Of a stretch of 64,000 nt of DNA, positions 58,530-64,000 are shown piece by piece. This DNA comes from Haliea sp. (GTDB lineage Bacteria; Pseudomonadota; Gammaproteobacteria; Pseudomonadales; Halieaceae): positions 1-64,000 of the forward strand of contig NZNC01000016.1 of NCBI GenBank assembly GCA_002692965.1, read 5' to 3'. Both the position numbers and the translations under genes were made by a program. The notes under the pieces were generated by a model. It did no database searches and was not told where the DNA came from. It saw only the letters and a program-made list of their open reading frames with translations. The stretch's first letter is position 1. Every line of letters starts with the position of its first letter.

Positions 58530-59839
58530 AGGCTCGTCGTCCACTTCTGCTTTGCCTGGCAATTCTGGTCAGCACGCCCGCGGCGGCCCTGGAGCCCGAC
58601 TGGCGCGGCGGGCACCTAAAGCTGGCGGAGACCCTGTACCGGTTGCCGGCAGACAGTCTCTGGCGTGAGCCCGCGGGGGCCCATCCCCAGGACCATGCCG
58701 CGGACCTGCGCCTGCGCGGCGGTCTCAGCCACGGGCCCTGGGAGCTGCAGGCGGATTACCAGTTGCTGTGGCGGGACAGCGACCTGGCGGCGGGCTCGGC
58801 GAGACTGAGTGAGGCAGTTGGTGGGGCCTTCACACACGAATCCGCAGGCTTGCCCGGCGACGACCGGCGAGCCTGGACCCTAAACGATACCCTGCAGGCG
58901 CGCCCGCGTGGTGGCAGTGTGCAGCGTCTCGATCGGCTGACCCTCGGCTGGCGCAGCGAGCGTCTGGTTGTCCGCCTGGGCCGGCAGGCCCTGAGCTGGG
59001 GCAATGGCCTGATCTTCAATCCGGCGGATGTGTTCAATCCCTTCGACCCCGCCGCGGTGGATACCCAGTACAAACCCGGCGACGACATGCTCTACGCCCA
59101 GTACCTGCAGACCGACGGCAGTGACTGGCAGGCGGTGCATGTGGTCAGGCGCGACGAGGCCGGTCGCCGCGCCGGCGCTGTCAGCTCATCGGCCCTGAAA
59201 TGGCACCGTTTCGGCACCCGGTCGGAGCTGGACCTGCTGCTGGCGCGGCACCTTGACGAAACGCTGCTGGTGGCCGGGGGCAGCCGCTCCCTGGGCGGTG
59301 CGGTGTTGCGGGGAGATCTGGTGCTGGCCGATACCGTCGGGGAGGGCTGGGTACCCAGCCTGGTGCTCAACCTCAGTGGCTCCTGGCAGTGGGGTAAGCA
59401 CAATGCTGTTGGCACCCTCGAGTATTTCTACAACGGCCACGGTCTCGGGGCGTCGGACTATACCTGCGTGCTGGGGAATACGGCCCAGGCGCCGGGCGAG
59501 GCGGTCGGCCGCTGCTCCTCGCAGGCCGAAGCCCTGCGCGAGCGGCTTGCGCGCGGGGAGCTGTTTACCCTGGGGCGGCACTACCTGGCGGGCTCCCTTG
59601 GGGTGGAGCTGACACCGCTGCTGCAGTTCACGCCCCTGCTGCTGGCCAACCTGGAGGACCCTTCCGCGCTGCTGCAGCTGGGCCTGCGCTGGAGCCTGGC
59701 CCAGGACTGGGAGTTGCTGGCTGCCCTGAGCCTGCCCCTGGGACCGGCGGGCACGGAATACGGCGGGCCGCGACTGCCCGGTGGGCCGCGCGCCAGCCAG
59801 GGCGAACAGCTGTTCCTGCAGCTGGCGCGCTATTTCTGA
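58526..59839 (+). CDS. Outer-membrane beta-barrel protein coupled to the Lol-like ABC operon
   Basis: This is a 437-residue protein. A signal peptide ends near TPAAA (22). The rest alternates hydrophobic and polar residues in about 16 beta segments, with GRQALSWGNGLIFNPADVFNPFDP as a conserved-looking loop and a C-terminal aromatic ending (LQLARYF), typical of barrels inserted by BAM. The ATG overlaps the ATPase stop by 4 nt. The LolA-like protein, two permeases, ATPase and barrel probably form one envelope-spanning export route. Its 3' end overlaps the GST gene by 10 nt. Confidence 0.8.
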   Translation: MKARRPLLLCLAILVSTPAAALEPDWRGGHLKLAETLYRLPADSLWREPAGAHPQDHAADLRLRGGLSHGPWELQADYQLLWRDSDLAAGSARLSEAVGGAFTHESAGLPGDDRRAWTLNDTLQARPRGGSVQRLDRLTLGWRSERLVVRLGRQALSWGNGLIFNPADVFNPFDPAAVDTQYKPGDDMLYAQYLQTDGSDWQAVHVVRRDEAGRRAGAVSSSALKWHRFGTRSELDLLLARHLDETLLVAGGSRSLGGAVLRGDLVLADTVGEGWVPSLVLNLSGSWQWGKHNAVGTLEYFYNGHGLGASDYTCVLGNTAQAPGEAVGRCSSQAEALRERLARGELFTLGRHYLAGSLGVELTPLLQFTPLLLANLEDPSALLQLGLRWSLAQDWELLAALSLPLGPAGTEYGGPRLPGGPRASQGEQLFLQLARYF

Positions 59840-60456
59840 GCCAGCGCGGCCTTCGCCCGGGGCAGCCAGGCGTGGATATGGCTGCATTCCTCGGGCACGC
59901 CGCTCTTGATCCAGGCGGCGAATTCCACGCAGGCCAGCAGGTCGATGTCGGCAAAGCTGAAAGCGGGGCCGGCGAGGAAGGCGTTCTTGGCCAGGGCGCG
60001 GTCGACCATGCGCCAGGCGGCCTCCATGCGTACCCGACCGCGCTCGACCAGCTCGGGGATCTGTTCCAGGTTGAGGGAGCCGGGCAGGGCGCGACCGGCA
60101 AAGGCCGGGTTGCCGTTGCGGAAAACCTCGGCAATGGCGTGGAAGAGGCTGTTGTAGAGGCGGTGGTTCCAGCTGATGATCTGGGCCTTTTCCAGGGGGC
60201 TGGTGCCCAGCAGGGGCGGGTCCGGGTAGAGCTCTTCCAGGTAGACACAGGCACCGATGACCTCGGTCAGCACGGTGCCGTCATCGAGCACCAGCGCCGG
60301 TACCGTGCACATCGGATTGATCTTGCGGAAGGGTTCCTCGAACTGGGCCTGCTTCAGCAGGTCGACCTGCTCGGTGTCGAGCTGGATGCCCTTGTAGTCG
60401 AGAAACATCTGCAGGCGTTTGGGGTTGGGGGCCGGATCGTAGGTGTAGAGCTTCAT
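59830..60456 (-). CDS. Glutathione S-transferase family protein
   Basis: This is a 208-residue protein. The N-terminal thioredoxin-like domain (1-80) has PNPKRLQMFL and a cis-Pro in CTVPALVLDDGTVLTEVIG; the C-terminal helical domain has FSFADIDLLACVEFA. It belongs to the bacterial GST superfamily and would conjugate or isomerise electrophiles with glutathione. The ATG at 60456 is well placed. Confidence 0.9.
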   Translation of the reverse strand: MKLYTYDPAPNPKRLQMFLDYKGIQLDTEQVDLLKQAQFEEPFRKINPMCTVPALVLDDGTVLTEVIGACVYLEELYPDPPLLGTSPLEKAQIISWNHRLYNSLFHAIAEVFRNGNPAFAGRALPGSLNLEQIPELVERGRVRMEAAWRMVDRALAKNAFLAGPAFSFADIDLLACVEFAAWIKSGVPEECSHIHAWLPRAKAALAQK

Positions 60457-60546
60457 CGCAAGGTGCCTCCGATGGGTTTTTGGCCCATGTTACGGGCAAA
60501 GCCGGCCGCGCCGCCAGTCTGCGTTTCACCCGAGAGCAGAAGCGGC

Positions 60547-60552
60547 TATAAT
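60547..60552 (+). promoter_or_regulatory. -10 element (TATAAT) of the cytochrome c5 gene
   Basis: A perfect TATAAT lies 31 nt before the ATG at 60583. No convincing -35 is found at 16-18 bp, so the box may rely on an activator. GGAGGA (60568-60573) gives the ribosome site. Confidence 0.45.
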
Positions 60553-60582
60553 GCCGCCCCTGCATCTGGAGGATCCCCGCAA

Positions 60583-61008
60583 ATGACTCGATTGGTAATC
60601 ACGGTTTTGACCCTCTGTGCGGCCATGGCGGCCGGCGCAGTACAACTTAGCGACAAGCAGCGCGACGAAATTGCCTCGCGCATCAAGCCGGTGGGCGAGG
60701 TGTGTCTGCAGGGTGACAGCAGCTGCGCCGTGGCCTCCGCCGCCGGTGGCGCCGCCGAGGCGCGCTCCGGTGAGGAAGTCTACAATGCGGCTTGCATGGC
60801 CTGCCACGCCACGGGCGCGGGCGGCGCGCCTGTCGTGGGTGACGCGGCTGCCTGGGCCGATCGTATCGCCAAGGGCATGGACGCGCTGCACGAGTCCGGT
60901 ATCAAGGGGGTCCCCGGCACCGGCATGATGGCCAAGGGGGGCTGCATGAACTGCTCCGACGAGGAGGTCATGGCTGCGGTCGACTTCATGGTGGAGAACA
61001 GCCAGTAA
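60583..61008 (+). CDS. Cytochrome c5 family electron carrier
   Basis: This is a 141-residue protein. A signal peptide ends at about AAGA (18). A variable region leads to the heme-binding CMACH (Cys71, Cys74, His75), with GTGMMAKGG supplying the axial Met and a following CMNC pair that would form the disulfide typical of cytochrome c5. It carries electrons in the periplasm. It is monocistronic with a terminator directly after it. Confidence 0.93.
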   Translation: MTRLVITVLTLCAAMAAGAVQLSDKQRDEIASRIKPVGEVCLQGDSSCAVASAAGGAAEARSGEEVYNAACMACHATGAGGAPVVGDAAAWADRIAKGMDALHESGIKGVPGTGMMAKGGCMNCSDEEVMAAVDFMVENSQ

Positions 61009-61031
61009 AAGCGGGCAATATCGCCGCCGCG

Positions 61032-61064
61032 AAAGCCGCCCCGCGCAAGCCGGGCGGCTTTTTT
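61032..61064 (+). terminator. Rho-independent terminator after cytochrome c5
   Basis: AAAGCCGCCC and GGGCGGCTTT form a 10-bp stem around a 10-base loop, followed by a T run to 61064. This is a strong intrinsic terminator. Confidence 0.9.
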
Positions 61065-61143
61065 GTGTGCGCCAGGCATGGCGCGTAGCGCCGTGACTGG
61101 TAAAGTGGCGGCAACGAGTGTGCGGAGTCGAGGGAATGGGCGC

Positions 61144-62328
61144 ATGAAGCATCTGCTGTGGATTCTGGCCGCGTCGGTCACCGTGCTGGGGCTGTTTGCC
61201 TGCTCCGAGGACCCGCCCCCGCCCCCGGTACCGCAGGTGGTGGTGGATACCGTGCGCCTGGAGCCCTACCAGCCCAAGTCCGTGTTCGTCGGGCGCCTGG
61301 TTGCCAAGGAGGACGTGACCCTGCGGGCCAAGGTCAGTGGTTATCTGCTGAGCCGGGAGTTCACCGAGGGCGAGCTGGTCGAGGCGGGCGACGTGCTCTA
61401 TACCATCGATCCCTCCGAGTATGAAGCTGCCCTCGCCAAGGCGCGGGCGGAACTGTCCGCGGCCAAGGCCAACCAGGCCAACGCCGAGCGCAATTACCGC
61501 CGCGGCAAAGAGCTGCTCCCCCGCGGGGCGATTTCCCAGCTGGAAATGGACAACCTCACTGCCCAGAAGCTGGATGCCGATGCCCGTATCGAGGCCGCCC
61601 GGGCCCAGGTGGAAAGCGCCGAGGTGAACCTCGGCTTCACCACCATCAAGGCACCCATCGGGGGCCGCATCGGACGCAGCCAGGTCAGCCCCGGCGACCT
61701 GGTGGGCCCCAGCAGTGGCGACCTGAGTACCCTGGTGAGTGTCGACCCCATTGAAGTGCTGTTCCAGGTGCCCGAGGTAACCTATGTGGCGGAAGTGCGC
61801 AAGCGGGTCAGTGCCAACCCCAGTGCCAGCGACCTGCGCGGGATCGAAGTGATCCTCGAGCTGGGCAATGGCATCACCTACCCCGAAGTGGGCAAGGTGG
61901 ATTACTTCGGTAATCGTATCGACCCCAACACCGGGACGATGGAAGCCCGGGCGCGTATTCCCAACCCCTACGGCCTGCTGGTGCCCGGCCAGTATGTGCG
62001 CGTGACCCTGCAGGACACCGAACTGGACGAGGCCCTCTTTGTCCCCCTGGCGGCGGTCCAGGCGGATCAGCAGGGCAGCTTCGTGCTGGTGGTCGATGGT
62101 GACAGCACGGTGGAGCGGCGCAATCTCGAGCTGGGCGAGCGCATCGATGACGCAGTGATGGTGCTGGGCGGGCTGGAGGCCGGTGACCGCGTGGTGGTGC
62201 GCGGGCTGCAGCAGGTGCGGCCGGGCATGCCGGTGCGGGTGACGGCCGATCTGTCCGCGCCGGACCCGCAGGCGCCTGCCGCATCGGCCGCGGCCGGAGA
62301 GGTCCCCAGCGCCGGCGACGGGGAGTAA
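61144..62328 (+). CDS. RND efflux periplasmic adaptor (membrane fusion protein)
   Basis: This is a 394-residue lipoprotein. The lipobox LFAC is followed by a Pro-rich linker. The biotinyl-lipoyl half (LRAKVSGYLLSREFTEGELVEAGDVLY), coiled hairpin (about 95-160), second lipoyl half (TIKAPIGGRIGRSQVSPGDLV) and beta-barrel domains match AcrA/MexA. It bridges the inner-membrane pump to an outer-membrane channel. It sits 6 nt before the pump gene. No outer-membrane channel gene is in the window. Confidence 0.93.
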   Translation: MKHLLWILAASVTVLGLFACSEDPPPPPVPQVVVDTVRLEPYQPKSVFVGRLVAKEDVTLRAKVSGYLLSREFTEGELVEAGDVLYTIDPSEYEAALAKARAELSAAKANQANAERNYRRGKELLPRGAISQLEMDNLTAQKLDADARIEAARAQVESAEVNLGFTTIKAPIGGRIGRSQVSPGDLVGPSSGDLSTLVSVDPIEVLFQVPEVTYVAEVRKRVSANPSASDLRGIEVILELGNGITYPEVGKVDYFGNRIDPNTGTMEARARIPNPYGLLVPGQYVRVTLQDTELDEALFVPLAAVQADQQGSFVLVVDGDSTVERRNLELGERIDDAVMVLGGLEAGDRVVVRGLQQVRPGMPVRVTADLSAPDPQAPAASAAAGEVPSAGDGE

Positions 62329-62334
62329 GCCGCC

Positions 62335-64000
62335 ATGTTCAGTGCTTTTTTCATCCGCCGGCCGCGATTCGCGCTGGTCATCTCCCTGGTGCTCACGCTG
62401 CTTGGCCTGCTGGCCCTGCGCCTGCTGCCGGTGAATGAATACCCGCCGCTGTCGCCGCCCAATATCGTGGTCAGTGCCCAGTATCCCGGCGCGTCCGCGG
62501 AGGTGGTGGAAGCCTCGGTGGGTACGCCGATTGAGGATGCGGTGAACGGGGTCGAGGACATGATCTACATGTCCTCCAAGAGCGCCAACGATGGCAGTTA
62601 CTCCCTCAGTGTCACCTTCAAGGTGGGTGCCGACCCGGACATGGCCCTGGTGCGGGTGCAGAACCGGGTCAAGCTGGCGGAGCGTACCCTGCCCGCGGAG
62701 GTGACCGCCAGCGGGGTGAATATTGTCGAGCGCTCCCCGGATATCCTCAAGATCGTCAGCTTTACCTCCCCGGGCGGAGCGCTGGACTACAAGTTCCTCT
62801 CCAACTACGTGACGATCAACGTACAGCCGGCGCTGATCCGCCTGCCGGGCATCTCCGGCGCGGACGTAATCGGCGAGGCGGACTACGCCATGCGCCTGTG
62901 GCTGGATCCCGATCGCATGACCAACCGCGGTATCTCGGTGAGTGATGTCGTCGCCGCCCTGCGCGAGCAGAACGTGCAGGTGGCGGCGGGCAAGATCGGC
63001 GGCCCGCCCTTCGACGAGGCCCTGGCCACCGAGTTCACCCTGCGGGTGAAGGGGCGCCTGCAGGATGTGGAGGAGTTCGAGAACATTATCCTGCGCGCCC
63101 AGCCGGACGGTTCTACGCTGCTGCTCAAGGACGTGGCCCGGGTGGAGCTGGGTCAGTCCAGCTATGCCTTCTTCGGCGAACTGAATGGCCGGCCGGCGGT
63201 GAATGTCGCCCTTTACCGCAGTGCCGAGGCCAACGCCCTGGAGGTCAGCCGCAAAGTGGATGCCCTGCTGGATGAGCTGGCCGACAGCTTTCCGGCGGAC
63301 CTGGAGCACCAGGTCAACTTCGACACCACCCGCTATGTGGAAGCCGCGGTGCAGCAGGTGGTGGGTTCGTTGTTCGCGGCGGTGGCCCTGGTGATCCTGA
63401 TCACCTATGTCTTCCTCGGCAGCGTCCGCGCCACCCTGGTGCCGGCGGTGACCATTCCGGTGTCCCTGGTGGCGACCTTTGCGGTGCTCTACGCACTGGG
63501 CCTCAGCATCAACACCATGACCCTGTTTGCCCTGATCCTGGCGATTGGCATCGTGGTGGACGATGCCATCCTGGTGATCGAGAACTGCGACCGGCACCTG
63601 CGTGAGGACCCGGAAATGGAGCCGGCGGAAGCCGCGCGGATCACCATGCGGGAAGTGGGGGGTGCCATCGTCGCCACGACCCTGGTCCTGTTGGCGGTGT
63701 TTGCGCCGGTAGCCCTCCTGCCCGGTATTACCGGAGAGATGTACCGGCAGTTCGGCGTGACTATCTGCATTGCCGTGGTCTTTTCCTCCCTGAATGCGCT
63801 GACCTTGAGCCCGGCTCTGTGCGCCCTGCTGCTGCGCCGCGGTGGCCTCAAGGACATGACCTGGTACCGGGTGTTCCTCGGTTGGTTCGGCCGCGTGACC
63901 GCGGGCTACAGCCGCGGCGTGGCCTGGGTGCTGCGGCGCCTGGTGGTGGTCGGGGTGATTTTTATCGCCTGGATGGGGGCGCTCGGCCTCGGGCTCTGGC
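62335..64000 (+). CDS. RND multidrug efflux transporter (AcrB/MexB family), 5' part
   Basis: The frame is open from the ATG at 62335 to the window edge, giving the first 555 residues of a protein normally of about 1040. It starts MFSAFFIRRPRFALVISL, with the first transmembrane helix, and contains NEYPPLSPPNIVVSAQYPGAS and the porter domain. The TM4 motif GIVVDDAILVIEN carries the proton-relay Asp pair. It is an inner-membrane proton-driven drug exporter partnered with the upstream adaptor. Confidence 0.95.
   Translation, partial: MFSAFFIRRPRFALVISLVLTLLGLLALRLLPVNEYPPLSPPNIVVSAQYPGASAEVVEASVGTPIEDAVNGVEDMIYMSSKSANDGSYSLSVTFKVGADPDMALVRVQNRVKLAERTLPAEVTASGVNIVERSPDILKIVSFTSPGGALDYKFLSNYVTINVQPALIRLPGISGADVIGEADYAMRLWLDPDRMTNRGISVSDVVAALREQNVQVAAGKIGGPPFDEALATEFTLRVKGRLQDVEEFENIILRAQPDGSTLLLKDVARVELGQSSYAFFGELNGRPAVNVALYRSAEANALEVSRKVDALLDELADSFPADLEHQVNFDTTRYVEAAVQQVVGSLFAAVALVILITYVFLGSVRATLVPAVTIPVSLVATFAVLYALGLSINTMTLFALILAIGIVVDDAILVIENCDRHLREDPEMEPAEAARITMREVGGAIVATTLVLLAVFAPVALLPGITGEMYRQFGVTICIAVVFSSLNALTLSPALCALLLRRGGLKDMTWYRVFLGWFGRVTAGYSRGVAWVLRRLVVVGVIFIAWMGALGLGLW

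Noticed and set aside
60526-63597. A 1023-codon minus-strand frame over the cytochrome and RND genes
   Set aside because: It is antisense to three well-recognised genes and has a His/Gln-rich shadow composition.

Overview
The window reads as the chromosome of a GC-rich, aerobic, Gram-negative gammaproteobacterium. It has a recC-recB-recD locus, a short-chain cytochrome c5, RND efflux, YcbB-type L,D-transpeptidase and Lol-like envelope transport. Many oxidative catabolic enzymes are present (Baeyer-Villiger monooxygenase, 3-ketosteroid-dehydrogenase-like flavoproteins, SDRs, GST), which would fit marine Cellvibrionales such as the Halieaceae. That taxonomic guess is an inference from gene content only. 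Only one tRNA is visible (Arg-CCG). No rRNA, CRISPR array, transposase or integrase was seen.

Positions 1-18000 form a defence island. It opens with the tail of zorA and then zorB, zorC and zorD of a type I Zorya anti-phage system, plus a fifth, tightly linked small zinc-finger protein of the YgiT/MqsA N-terminal type. Next come an XRE-ImmA/IrrE regulator-protease, a DUF234-type ATPase, a 2170-residue DEAD/DEAH helicase with Zn-finger insertion, DUF1998-like cysteine cluster and nuclease-like tail, and a RelE/ParE-UvrD fusion helicase. The regulator and the ATPase operon carry the same two-part upstream element with identical internal spacing, and the same 8-base block placed 7 nt before each ATG. 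This links the regulator to the ATPase-helicase-helicase operon and makes 5.7-17.2 kb the best candidate for an undescribed, ImmA/IrrE-controlled multi-helicase defence module. The island ends with a canonical MntA-HepT toxin-antitoxin pair on the opposite strand.

Positions 18000-44000 are mostly housekeeping and catabolism. They include a TPP enzyme, a surface protein with a sorting-like tail, a Baeyer-Villiger monooxygenase behind a promoter with an embedded inverted repeat, a host-attachment-family protein, Cho nuclease, RecBCD (three overlapping genes), and a four-gene minus-strand cluster (SDR, DCC protein, phosphoesterase, lipid kinase). A SugE/Gdx guanidinium exporter follows, preceded by a clear guanidine-II riboswitch. 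Then come a GreA/Rnk-like protein, two very small genes with excellent ribosome sites, a DUF429 protein, a flavoprotein broken by a one-base deletion in a C run, an SDR with a divergent TetR regulator and a palindromic operator, and an L,D-transpeptidase.

Positions 44000-54400 hold a lipoprotein, a second flavoprotein, three overlapping unknown genes, an ApaH-like phosphoesterase, a YqiA-like esterase, the tRNA-Arg, a YafN-YafO toxin-antitoxin pair, an amidohydrolase, a membrane thioredoxin with a tiny membrane peptide, and two lipoproteins (DUF4136, DUF3080). Positions 54400-60500 encode a coupled LolA-like / two FtsX permeases / LolD-like ATPase / outer-membrane beta-barrel operon and a GST. 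The window ends with a cytochrome c5 and an RND efflux adaptor and pump, the latter cut by the window edge.
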